The translations under genes and the position numbers were made by a program. From assembly GCA_033856175.1 (NCBI GenBank), contig JAWVFK010000037.1, positions 1 to 64,000 of the forward strand: a stretch of DNA of 64,000 nt, written 5' to 3'. Positions 16,195 to 23,603 of this stretch are shown here, one piece after another. Position 1 is the stretch's first letter; each line of letters opens with the position of its first letter. This DNA is from JAWVFK01 sp033856175 (GTDB taxonomy: Bacteria > Actinomycetota > Thermoleophilia > Solirubrobacterales > 70-9). A model generated the notes under the pieces. The model was given only the letters and a program-made list of their open reading frames with translations. It ran no database searches and had not been told where the DNA came from.

Positions 16195-18894
16195 CTATTG
16201 CTCGCGCAGGATTCCGCCAAGCGGCAGGCGGGAGAGCCCGCGAATCGCCAGCGCCGCAGCGAGGGCCGCGCCGACGAGGGCCGCGCCGCCCAGCTCGAGC
16301 AGGTAGGTCCAGGGGATCGCGAGCGCGTCCGGCGGCGGGTCGAAGACGTGGCTGAGCATCGCCACGAGCATCTCCGAGAGCAGCCAGCCGATCCCGGCAG
16401 CCAGGACGGCGCCGGCGGCGAGCACCAGCGCCGCCTCGCTCCAGAGGAAGCCGGCAATCTCACGCAGCGACGCCCCGACGGCCGCCATCGTCGCGAACTC
16501 GTGACGGCGCTCGCTGACGTTGAGGGCGACGAACAGGCCCATCGCCGTCGCCGCCAGCAAGATTGCGAACGCCTCCTCGATCTTGCTGACGCCGCTGAGG
16601 TCGACCGTCGTGATCGAGCTGACGGTCTCGGGCGTCTGCTGGCGGATGTCCTTGACGACGGCGCCGTCGGCCTTCGTCGCCGCGGCGACGCGCCGGGCGA
16701 CGACGCTCGGATCGCCACTCGCCCTGGCGAAGACGACGTTGGGCCCGAGGTCGTGGCTGGCCTGCTGCAGATAGGGAAGGTTGGCGACCATGAACGAGTC
16801 CTTTGGCGCCGACGGAAACTCCTGGACCGTGCCGACGACGTGGAACGAGACGACGCGGAAGCTGCCGCTGCGGCGGTCGAGCAGGCGCAGCTTCAGCAGG
16901 TCGCCCTGGGCAAGCGAGTAGTCGGTGATCGTCTCCTTCGAGACGACGATGCCATCGGGGGTGGCGCGTAGGCGGTCGAGCGTCTGGCGCGCTCCTGCAC
17001 CGACGAAGTAGGAGTCGCGAAGCGTCGTCGCCCGCGTCAGCGTCGCCGCGTCGATGCCGTAGGTGTCCTGGAGGTCGGGGCCGACGTAGGCGTAGGAGTG
17101 GTCGACGGGGCTCGTCGCGGCGACCCCCGGCACGGCGGCGATCCTGGCGGCGAGGTTGCGGCCGCTGGTCACCCCGGGCGGCGCCGTCGCGACGACATCG
17201 GCGCCAAGCGTCAGCTGGGCGTCGACGCTGGCCTGGCGGTCATAGGTGGCGGTGAAGATGCTGAGGTTGACGCCGAAGGCCAGCAGCAACCCGACCGCCA
17301 GGATTCCCCTGTTGATCGCCGCGCCGCGGCGGCCGGCGCTGGCGAGCAGCAGCTCGCGCATCGTCGAAGCGCGCTCACCGGCGCCGCGCCGCGAGATCCA
17401 GGCGACGAAGCGGCCCCGCAAGCGGACGAGCAGCAGCGCCGAGCCGATCCAGAGCAGCGCCGGCGCGAAGAACATGTAGACCGAGAGCGAGAGGGTCGGG
17501 TTCGCGTCGGGGTTGATCACCGCCGAGAAGCCAGTGCGGGCGGTCAGCCAGTAGATCAGGCCGCTGACCGCCAGCGCGACCCAGTCGAGGTAGAGCCTCT
17601 GCCAGAGCGGCTTGCCCTCGCGACGCACTGAGCGGCGGCTCTCGGCGACCGAGGCGCGAATCACCCGCGCGCTAGCCCCCAGTCTGGCGACGAGGGCGCC
17701 GGCGATTGCCCCAAGGACGCAGGTCAGGCCGGTCGCGATCGCCCGGCCGGGGCTCAGCTGGACGCCGCCCTTGACCAGCGTGTCGACGGCCGCGAGGGCG
17801 ATCCCGGCGCCGATCAGCCCGGCGAGAAAGCCGACGACGACGCTCTCCTGCGCCGCCATCGCCAGCAGAGCGCGCCTTGTGGCGCCGCGGGCGCGCAGCA
17901 GGGCCAGCTCGCGACGGTCGCGGTCGACCGTGCTCAGCGCGGCGAGATAGGCGAGCCCGAAGGCGATCAGCGCACCGGGGACGGCGAGCATGATGTAGAG
18001 GGCCTCGGCGTAGAGGGCATCCTGGGAGGCGCCCGTCAGGCCCTCGGAGAGGTTGTCGACGAACCGGATCTTGCCCGGCAGGCTGCGTTCGACCCGGTTG
18101 CGGATGCGGTCGGCGCGCTTGAGCGCCGTCGACGGGCTGCCGCCCAGCGCCGCCGGGTCAACCTGGGCCTGCACCTGCCACTGGACGCCGGTCTGTGCGC
18201 CGGGCACGGCGTTGCTGCCGATGTTGGCGGCGCTGACCGCGCTGAGCGACGGGGCCAGCGTCCTGGCGAAGGTGCCCACCGGCATCACGGCGACGTTGGC
18301 CGGGGGCTGCGCCGGCGCCGGGCCGAGCTGGGGGTCAAGCGGCTGGAAGAGGACGTCCGGGGCGCTGACGAGGGCGATGCCGCTGACCTTGAACGGCTGC
18401 GGCTTGGCCCCCTTGCGGACGCTCAGGCTGACCGTCTCCCCGATCTGGGCGCGCAGCGTCGCCGCCAGCTGCTGGTCGAGCACGACCTGACCGGGCCTGA
18501 GGCCGCCCTGGAGGAAGCGGAAGCTGTGGATGTGGGCCAGATAGTCGGGCGGGACCGCGAGCAGCGAGCTCGCGCCGGCGCTGGTGGCGCCGCCGGCGCC
18601 GCTGTGCACCGCGCCGGCGATCGGTGCCGTCGCAGTCGCCGAGGCCTGGAGGATCCCCGGCTGCCGGTCCACCGCGGCGGCGATCCTGGTCGCATCCGGG
18701 TAGGAGGCCAGCGGGCCCTGCCAGTCGAGCGGCACGCTTCTGGTCGCGCTCTCGGTCATCGAGCGCAGCGACGTGCCGATGAACAGCAGCATCGCGCCCA
18801 GCAGCGCGCTGGCGATCGCGAGCACGCCGATGCGGATCGCCGTTCGCAGCGGCGTCCGCGCCAGGTTGGCGAGCGCAAGCCGAGCGGTGGTCAT
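16195..18894 (-). CDS. FtsX-like ABC transporter permease
   Basis: 899 residues. An N-terminal TM anchor (about 21-41) is followed by a large extracytoplasmic domain and then an FtsX core (GALIAFGLAYLAALSTVDRDRRELALLRARGATRRALL...). A middle membrane region and second periplasmic domain lead to a C-terminal FtsX core (IEEAFAILLAATAMGLFVALNVSERRHEFATMAAVGASLREIAGFLW...). The duplicated layout is like MacB/LolCE-type permeases that act by mechanotransmission. Overlaps the ATPase gene upstream (ATGA). Probably moves a lipid, lipoprotein or antimicrobial; substrate unknown. Confidence 0.88.
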   Translation of the reverse strand: MTTARLALANLARTPLRTAIRIGVLAIASALLGAMLLFIGTSLRSMTESATRSVPLDWQGPLASYPDATRIAAAVDRQPGILQASATATAPIAGAVHSGAGGATSAGASSLLAVPPDYLAHIHSFRFLQGGLRPGQVVLDQQLAATLRAQIGETVSLSVRKGAKPQPFKVSGIALVSAPDVLFQPLDPQLGPAPAQPPANVAVMPVGTFARTLAPSLSAVSAANIGSNAVPGAQTGVQWQVQAQVDPAALGGSPSTALKRADRIRNRVERSLPGKIRFVDNLSEGLTGASQDALYAEALYIMLAVPGALIAFGLAYLAALSTVDRDRRELALLRARGATRRALLAMAAQESVVVGFLAGLIGAGIALAAVDTLVKGGVQLSPGRAIATGLTCVLGAIAGALVARLGASARVIRASVAESRRSVRREGKPLWQRLYLDWVALAVSGLIYWLTARTGFSAVINPDANPTLSLSVYMFFAPALLWIGSALLLVRLRGRFVAWISRRGAGERASTMRELLLASAGRRGAAINRGILAVGLLLAFGVNLSIFTATYDRQASVDAQLTLGADVVATAPPGVTSGRNLAARIAAVPGVAATSPVDHSYAYVGPDLQDTYGIDAATLTRATTLRDSYFVGAGARQTLDRLRATPDGIVVSKETITDYSLAQGDLLKLRLLDRRSGSFRVVSFHVVGTVQEFPSAPKDSFMVANLPYLQQASHDLGPNVVFARASGDPSVVARRVAAATKADGAVVKDIRQQTPETVSSITTVDLSGVSKIEEAFAILLAATAMGLFVALNVSERRHEFATMAAVGASLREIAGFLWSEAALVLAAGAVLAAGIGWLLSEMLVAMLSHVFDPPPDALAIPWTYLLELGGAALVGAALAAALAIRGLSRLPLGGILREQ

Positions 18895-19625
18895 GCCGCC
18901 CCCTCGTCGCCGACGACTCGGCCGTCGGCAAGCTCGACCCGCCGGGCGCAGCGCTCGGCGACGGTCGGGTCATGCGTCGCCACGACCAGGGCAAAACCGA
19001 GCTCCTGCTGCAGGGCGCCGATCAGGTCGAGCACCCGCTCCGCCGTGTCTGAGTCGAGGTGCCCGGTCGGCTCGTCGCAGAGCAGCAGCTCGGGGCGCTG
19101 GCCGAGGGCGCGGGCGATCGCCGCCCGCTGCGCCTCGCCGCCGGAGAGCTCGCCCGGCAGTGAGTCGAGCTTGTCGCCCAGCCCGACCACGGCAAGCAAC
19201 CGCTCGGGGTCAGTGCCCTCCCCCGTCGCCCTGGCCGAGTGGATGGCGAAGGCGACGTTCTCGTAGGCGGTGAAGTACGGCATCAGGCTCGGCGACTGGA
19301 AGACGTAGGCGATGCCGTCGGAGCGAGCGCGGCCGCGGGCGCTGGCGTCGAGCGAGGAGAGCGGGCCGCCGCGCCAGCGGACCTCGCCGGCGCTGGGCTC
19401 GACCAGGCCGCCCAGGACGTGCAGCAGGGTGGTCTTGCCCGAGCCCGAGGGGCCGCGCAGCGCCACCGTCTCGCCGGCGGCTATCTCGAGGTCGACGTCG
19501 ACGAGAGCATCGACCCGGGCCGGGCCGCGGCCATAGGAGACGGACACTCCCTCGCCGCCTGCGAGGGCAGCCTCGCGACTCGCCACGACCGCCATCAGAC
19601 CGTCACCATCAGACTGCGCGCCCAT
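18891..19625 (-). CDS. ABC transporter ATP-binding protein (MacB/LolD type)
   Basis: 244 residues. Walker A GPSGSGKTTLLH, Q-loop VFQSPSLMPY, signature LSGGEAQRAAIARAL, Walker B LLLCDEPTGHLD and H-switch VVATHD are intact. The first 25 residues are variable, and a start at the internal Met (about residue 11) is possible. It overlaps the preceding ATPase gene by 17 bases and the permease by 4. The Walker A/LSGGE/DEPTGHLD profile matches ATPases that partner FtsX-type permeases. Confidence 0.92.
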   Translation of the reverse strand: MGAQSDGDGLMAVVASREAALAGGEGVSVSYGRGPARVDALVDVDLEIAAGETVALRGPSGSGKTTLLHVLGGLVEPSAGEVRWRGGPLSSLDASARGRARSDGIAYVFQSPSLMPYFTAYENVAFAIHSARATGEGTDPERLLAVVGLGDKLDSLPGELSGGEAQRAAIARALGQRPELLLCDEPTGHLDSDTAERVLDLIGALQQELGFALVVATHDPTVAERCARRVELADGRVVGDEGAA

Positions 19626-20343
19626 CGCGGATCTCGATGACGCGGTCCGCGCGCTGGGCCACGGTTTCCGAGTGGGTGACGATGACTACCGTCGTGCCGT
19701 TCTCCTGGCGCAGGCTGTCGAGCGTGTCGAGCACCAGCGCCTCGTTGGCGGAGTCGAGCTCTCCGGTCGGCTCGTCGGCCAGCAGCAGCTGGGCCCGGCG
19801 CGCCGCCGCCGCCGCGATCGCGACGCGCTGCTGCTCACCGCCGGAGAGGTCGGTGGCGCGCTGCGAGTGGCGATCGCCGAGGCCGAACTGCTCGAGCGCC
19901 GCCCGGGCCGCCCGCCTCGACGTCGGCGTACCGGAGAGCCTCATCGAGAGGGCGACGTTCTCCTCCGCCGTCAGGCCGGACCAGAGGTTGGCGCTCTGGA
20001 AGACGATCGAGACGTCGCGGGCCCGGTAGCGGGCGAGCTCCTCCTCGTCGAGCTGGCCAAGCGGGCTGCCGAGGCCGCGCAGGTCGCCGGCCGAAGGCTG
20101 ATCGAGGCCGGCAGCGAGCGAGAGGAAGGTGCTCTTGCCCGAGCCCGAGGGGCCGAGGACGGCGACGATCTCGCCGCGCTCGATCCGCAGATCGAGACCT
20201 CGCAGCGCGACCGTCTCGACGGGTCCCGAGCGGTAGATCTTGAAGACGTCGCGACACTCCAGCGCACCCCACTCGATGCGCTCGGGTGGGCGCTCCGGCT
20301 CGACGTAGAGTGACTGCGACGGAAGGTCGTCGCCTAGAGCCAC
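19609..20343 (-). CDS. Second ABC transporter ATP-binding protein
   Basis: 244 residues with a GTG start at 20343 that overlaps the lipoprotein stop. Walker A GPSGSGKSTFLS, Q-loop VFQSANLWSG, signature LSGGEQQRVAIAAAAARR, Walker B LLLADEPTGELD and H-loop VIVTHSE are present. It is distinct from the next ATPase, so the permease may be driven by a heterodimer of the two. Such paired ATPases with a single long FtsX protein are less usual than a homodimer. Confidence 0.92.
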   Translation of the reverse strand: MALGDDLPSQSLYVEPERPPERIEWGALECRDVFKIYRSGPVETVALRGLDLRIERGEIVAVLGPSGSGKSTFLSLAAGLDQPSAGDLRGLGSPLGQLDEEELARYRARDVSIVFQSANLWSGLTAEENVALSMRLSGTPTSRRAARAALEQFGLGDRHSQRATDLSGGEQQRVAIAAAAARRAQLLLADEPTGELDSANEALVLDTLDSLRQENGTTVVIVTHSETVAQRADRVIEIRDGRAV

Positions 20344-20909
20344 TTGAAGCTCTGGCTGATCATCCGGAAGGCGTCGACGTTGTCGACTCCCTTGGGCGTG
20401 CCGAGGTCGACGATTGCCAGCCGCCCCTTGCTCGCGTACTCGTAGCGGTCGGTGATGATCGTCAGCCGCTTGCCCGTGACGGGGTCCGGCTTGGCGAGCG
20501 TCGTGTAGGTGACCTTGACCACCGGCACGCCCTTCACGGTCAACTGCTTCGGGCTGCCCGCGCTCAGTCCGGGATCAGCCGCCCTGAGCTTCGCCATCTC
20601 GGCGCTCACCGAGGCCACGGTCGGTGCCGGGCCCTTGCTGACGACGACGTGGATCGTGTTGCTCTTGTTCTCGAAGGTGACGTCGGCGCCAGATCCGTGC
20701 CGTGCCCAGCCCTCCGGGTAGGGAATCGAGTAACCGCCGGCCGTGTCGCGGAAGGTCAGGAAGACCTGGTTGTCGGGAATGTCGCCGCTGGCCGTGGCCT
20801 GGGCCTCGGATGCCCCAGTCGAGGAGGTCTGCGGGCTCGACGACTTGCCGCAGCCGGCGACCACCAGGGCGGCGAACAGGAGGAGGATTGGCAGCGCTCG
20901 GAGCTTCAT
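20334..20909 (-). CDS. Lipoprotein of unknown function, PsbP-like fold pattern
   Basis: 191 residues from the ATG at 20909. The longer frame from 21086 has no signal and would cover the promoter region, so it was not used. MKLRALPILLLFAALVVAGC is a lipoprotein signal with lipobox VAGC. The mature part (FRDTAGGYSIPYPEGWARHGSGADVTFENKSNTIHVVV...) resembles PsbP-like/DUF1795 proteins, which begin with a GYS.-YP-GW motif. First gene of the ABC/FtsX/TCS operon, so it may be the extracytoplasmic binding or accessory protein of the exporter. Confidence 0.8.
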   Translation of the reverse strand: MKLRALPILLLFAALVVAGCGKSSSPQTSSTGASEAQATASGDIPDNQVFLTFRDTAGGYSIPYPEGWARHGSGADVTFENKSNTIHVVVSKGPAPTVASVSAEMAKLRAADPGLSAGSPKQLTVKGVPVVKVTYTTLAKPDPVTGKRLTIITDRYEYASKGRLAIVDLGTPKGVDNVDAFRMISQSFKWL

Positions 20910-20936
20910 CGCTACGAGCCAAGGTAGGCCGCGACG

Positions 20937-20953
20937 CCTGAATTTGTCCTGAA
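20937..20953 (-). promoter_or_regulatory. Direct repeat TTCAGG-N5-TTCAGG upstream of the lipoprotein operon
   Basis: On the minus strand TTCAGG occurs twice with an 11-base period, ending 28 bases before the lipoprotein ATG. An 11-base repeat is the usual spacing for a dimer of OmpR/PhoB-type regulators. The half-site resembles those before the divergent response regulator gene (21001-21026) and the PepSY gene (23131-23156). Confidence 0.5.
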
Positions 20954-21000
20954 CGACGGCGCCGCACGCGGCCAGCGGGTATACAGGCTCTGTCGTCCAC

Positions 21001-21026
21001 GCTTTCAGCGTCCGTTCATGAACGCC
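21001..21026 (+). promoter_or_regulatory. Operator-like site before the response regulator gene
   Basis: The site contains TTTCA and GTTCA half-sites 11 bases apart and a perfect 12-base palindrome CGTTCATGAACG (21013-21024). It ends 20 bases before the regulator ATG. It matches the site at 23131-23156 at 21 of 26 positions by hand comparison, which suggests autoregulation by the adjacent OmpR-type regulator. Confidence 0.5.
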
Positions 21027-21046
21027 ACGGCACAATCCACCCGCCG

Positions 21047-21721
21047 ATGCGACTGCTGATCGCCGAGGACGAGCCCAAGCTCGCAAATGCCCTGGCCCGT
21101 GGGCTGCGCCGCAGCGGCTACGCCGTCGACGTCATCGACAGCGGCGACGGCGCCCTCCATCAGGCCCGCGTCTACGAATACGACTGCGTCGTGCTCGACG
21201 TGATGCTGCCCGGCCTCGACGGCTTCGGCGTCTGCTCGAAGTTGCGGGCGGAGGGCTTCGGCGCGCCTGTGCTGATGCTGACCGCCCGCGATCAGCTCGA
21301 CGACCGGGTTCGCGGCCTCGACGCCGGCGCCGACGACTATCTCGTCAAGCCATTCGCCTTCGACGAGCTCGTCGCCAGGTTGCGGGCGCTGACTCGCCGA
21401 GGCAGCTCGAGCCGGCCCGCCGTTCTCAGCTTCGGGGAACTGGTCATCGACCCGGCCGCCCGCTCGGTGACCCACCGTGGCCGCTCGGTCGAGCTGAGCC
21501 AGCGCGAGTTCGCTCTGCTCGAGTTCCTCGGTCGCCACGCTGGCCAGGTCGTACGGCGAACCGAGCTGCTCGAGCACGTCTGGGACCAGCACTTCCCCGG
21601 CGACTCGAACATCGTTGACGTCTACGTGGGCCGCCTGAGAAAGAAGCTCGACGCGCCGGCCGGAGAGCTGATCAGGACGGTGCGCGGTGTCGGCTACTCG
21701 CTCGAGCCAGTCCTCGAATGA
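21047..21721 (+). CDS. OmpR-family response regulator
   Basis: 224 residues. MRLLIAEDEPKLANALARGL gives the acidic pocket, the phospho-Asp is in VVLDVMLPGLDG, and the receiver also has MLTARDQLDDRV and DDYLVKPFAFDEL. The winged-helix part shows LSQREFALLEFLGRHAGQVVRRTELLEHVWDQHFPGDSNIVDVYVGRLRKKL and ends VRGVGYSLE. Overlaps the kinase gene by ATGA. Divergent from the lipoprotein/ABC operon; shared operator-like repeats suggest that it controls both directions and the PepSY gene downstream. Confidence 0.94.
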   Translation: MRLLIAEDEPKLANALARGLRRSGYAVDVIDSGDGALHQARVYEYDCVVLDVMLPGLDGFGVCSKLRAEGFGAPVLMLTARDQLDDRVRGLDAGADDYLVKPFAFDELVARLRALTRRGSSSRPAVLSFGELVIDPAARSVTHRGRSVELSQREFALLEFLGRHAGQVVRRTELLEHVWDQHFPGDSNIVDVYVGRLRKKLDAPAGELIRTVRGVGYSLEPVLE

Positions 21722-23115
21722 AGATGCCCATCCGGGCTCGCCTGACGGCCTGGTACGTCGGGCTACTGGCATTGATCCTGATCGCCACCGGCGCCTTCGT
21801 GATCACCCGGCTCCGCGCCGACCTGCGCGGCGAGGTCGACGAGTCGCTGACCTCGGCCGCGGTCCAGATAGCCCGCGGCTATCAGTCCGAGGGCGAGAAG
21901 GACTTCCGCGACGTCAGCAAGACGGTCTTCGCGCCGCCGATCGAGGGCGCGGTCGCCCAGGTGATCGATCCCGATGGCCGTGTCGTGCTCTCGCAGGGCG
22001 GCGGCGTCAGCCGCCAGGCGATGATCGGGCCGCCGGTGCGCCGGCGGGCGCTCGACGGCAGAGCTCGACTGACCACCTATCTCGGTCCCAGCAGCGATCC
22101 CTACCGGGTGGTGGCGATCGGCGTCCATCGCGCCAGCGCCGTCCAGATCGTCGTCGCCGGCCGCTCGCTGCAGGACAGCGACCGCTCGGTCCGCCACCTG
22201 CTCTCGTTGCTTGCGCTGGCCCTGCCGGTGGCGCTGGCGGCGACGGCGGCCGGGGGATGGCTGCTCGCCCGCAAGGCGCTGCGGCCGGTGGAGCGGATAA
22301 CCGACCAGGCGGAGACGATCGGCATCGATCGGCTGGACGACCGCGTCGCCGTCCCCAACAGCAGCGACGAGATCTCCCATCTGGCCCAGACCTTCAACTC
22401 GATGCTCGACCGCCTCCAGGGCGGCGTCGACCAGCGCCGCCGGCTCGTCAGCGACGCCTCGCACGAACTGCGCACGCCGATCGCGGCGATGCGCGCCGAG
22501 CTCGAGGTCAGCCTGCTCGACGAGGCACTGCCGGCGTCTGCCCGCGCCGTCCTCCTCAGCGCCCTCGAGGAGGTCGACCACATGGGCCGCTTGGTCGCCA
22601 ACCTGCTGACCCTGGCCCGCGTCGACGAGGGCCAGCTCGAGCTGGAGCTGGAGCCGGTCTCACTCGACGAGGTGGCAGCCGAGGTCGCGCGGTCGCTCGG
22701 GTCGATGGCCGCTCGCAGCGGCGCCAAGATCGAGCTCGAAGGCGCTTCCGTCGGCGTCGTCGGCGATCGTGAGCGACTGGTCCAGGTCGTGACCAACCTC
22801 GCCGCCAACGCGATCAAGCATGGCGGCGAGGGCGTCCGGGTGCGGATCGCGACCTGGCGCGGCGAGCGCGGCGCCGGCCTGACCGTCGGCGACAGCGGCG
22901 GCGGCATCCCCCGGGAGCAGCAGAGCCGGATCTTCGACCGCTTCTCTCGGGTCGACGAGTCGCGCTCCCGCGGGGCCGGAGGCGGCGGTCTCGGCCTCGC
23001 CATCTGCCAGGAGATCGTCACCGCCCACGGCGGTCGGCTCTGGGTCGAGAGCGAGCCCGGAAAGGGCAGCAGGTTCTCGTTCGAGCTGCCCGCGTCTGGG
23101 CCGGCGGAGAGCTAG
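21718..23115 (+). CDS. Membrane sensor histidine kinase
   Basis: 465 residues. TM1 about 13-32, an extracytoplasmic sensor domain about 33-158, TM2 about 159-182, HAMP (LRPVERITDQAETIG...), and H-box RRLVSDASHELRTPIAAMRAELE. The ATPase domain has N-box VVTNLAANAIKHGG, G1 VGDSGGGIP, F-box RIFDRFSRVD and G2 GGGGLGLAICQEIV, ending GSRFSFELP. Partner of the response regulator upstream. The resemblance to CseC/CutS-type kinases and the PepSY gene nearby suggest an envelope or metal stress response (inference). Confidence 0.93.
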   Translation: MKMPIRARLTAWYVGLLALILIATGAFVITRLRADLRGEVDESLTSAAVQIARGYQSEGEKDFRDVSKTVFAPPIEGAVAQVIDPDGRVVLSQGGGVSRQAMIGPPVRRRALDGRARLTTYLGPSSDPYRVVAIGVHRASAVQIVVAGRSLQDSDRSVRHLLSLLALALPVALAATAAGGWLLARKALRPVERITDQAETIGIDRLDDRVAVPNSSDEISHLAQTFNSMLDRLQGGVDQRRRLVSDASHELRTPIAAMRAELEVSLLDEALPASARAVLLSALEEVDHMGRLVANLLTLARVDEGQLELELEPVSLDEVAAEVARSLGSMAARSGAKIELEGASVGVVGDRERLVQVVTNLAANAIKHGGEGVRVRIATWRGERGAGLTVGDSGGGIPREQQSRIFDRFSRVDESRSRGAGGGGLGLAICQEIVTAHGGRLWVESEPGKGSRFSFELPASGPAES

Positions 23116-23130
23116 ATCCGATCCAGCCCG

Positions 23131-23156
23131 GCTTTCATCGTCCCGTTAGGAACGCC
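23131..23156 (+). promoter_or_regulatory. Operator-like site before the PepSY gene
   Basis: GCTTTCA is followed after one base by CGTCC and then CGTTAGGAACGCC. The site is near-identical to that at 21001-21026 before the response regulator gene and lies 48 bases before the PepSY start codon. The two copies flank the TCS genes, a pattern expected for a small regulon. Confidence 0.5.
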
Positions 23157-23204
23157 TCTCTAGGTTGAGACGCGATGGGAGCGCAAGCCAACAAGGAGGT
23201 CATC

Positions 23205-23498
23205 GTGAAGCGCAAGTACCTGCTGCTGGTGGGGGCAGTCGTCGCCCTCGGCGGCGGCGGCGTGGCCACGGCCATCGCCACCGACCACGATCAGACGGCG
23301 AGCGGCTCGAAGGCCGACCAGGCCCGCGAGGCGGCTCTCCGTTACACCGGTGGAGGCAAGGCGGGCGTCGTCGAGCCGGACACCGAGCACGGCTCTTCGT
23401 GGGACGTCGAGGTGACCAAGCCCGACGGATCCCCCGTCGACGTCCGTCTCGACAGCGGCTACAAGCTGGTCGAGATCACGAGCAACCGGGACGGCTAG
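23205..23498 (+). CDS. Secreted PepSY-domain protein
   Basis: 97 residues from the GTG at 23205, chosen because AAGGAGGT (23193-23200) sits five bases before it; an ATG at 23175 in frame has no such site. VKRKYLLLVGAVVALGGGGVATAIA is a signal peptide or anchor. The remainder (ADQAREAALRYTGGGKAGVVEPD...SSWDVEVTKPDGSPVDVRLDSGYKLVEI) is one PepSY domain. PepSY proteins are thought to modulate peptidases or sensors outside the membrane. It follows a TCS and has its own operator-like site, so it is probably a target of, and possible feedback signal to, that kinase. Confidence 0.87.
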   Translation: MKRKYLLLVGAVVALGGGGVATAIATDHDQTASGSKADQAREAALRYTGGGKAGVVEPDTEHGSSWDVEVTKPDGSPVDVRLDSGYKLVEITSNRDG

Positions 23499-23510
23499 TC
23501 CCGCAGCTCC

Positions 23511-23559
23511 AAGCCGAGGAGAGGGCGGTCCGCCTGAAGGATCGCCCTCACCTCGGCTT
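23511..23559 (+). terminator. Strong hairpin terminator after the PepSY gene
   Basis: Two 21-base arms (AAGCCGAGG-GAGGGCG-TCC type) pair with only two mismatches around a 7-base loop GCCTGAA. It lies 12 bases after the PepSY stop and is followed by GCTTTG rather than a long U-tract. Orientation and position fit an intrinsic terminator. Confidence 0.8.
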
Positions 23560-23603
23560 GCTTTGATCCGCCGCTTAGGCGGACCTCTTAGGCTGCCGCG
23601 CCG

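Noticed and set aside
20910..21086. N-terminal extension of the lipoprotein from 21086
   Set aside because: It would place 59 residues without signal character before a perfect lipoprotein signal and would cover the divergent operator region.
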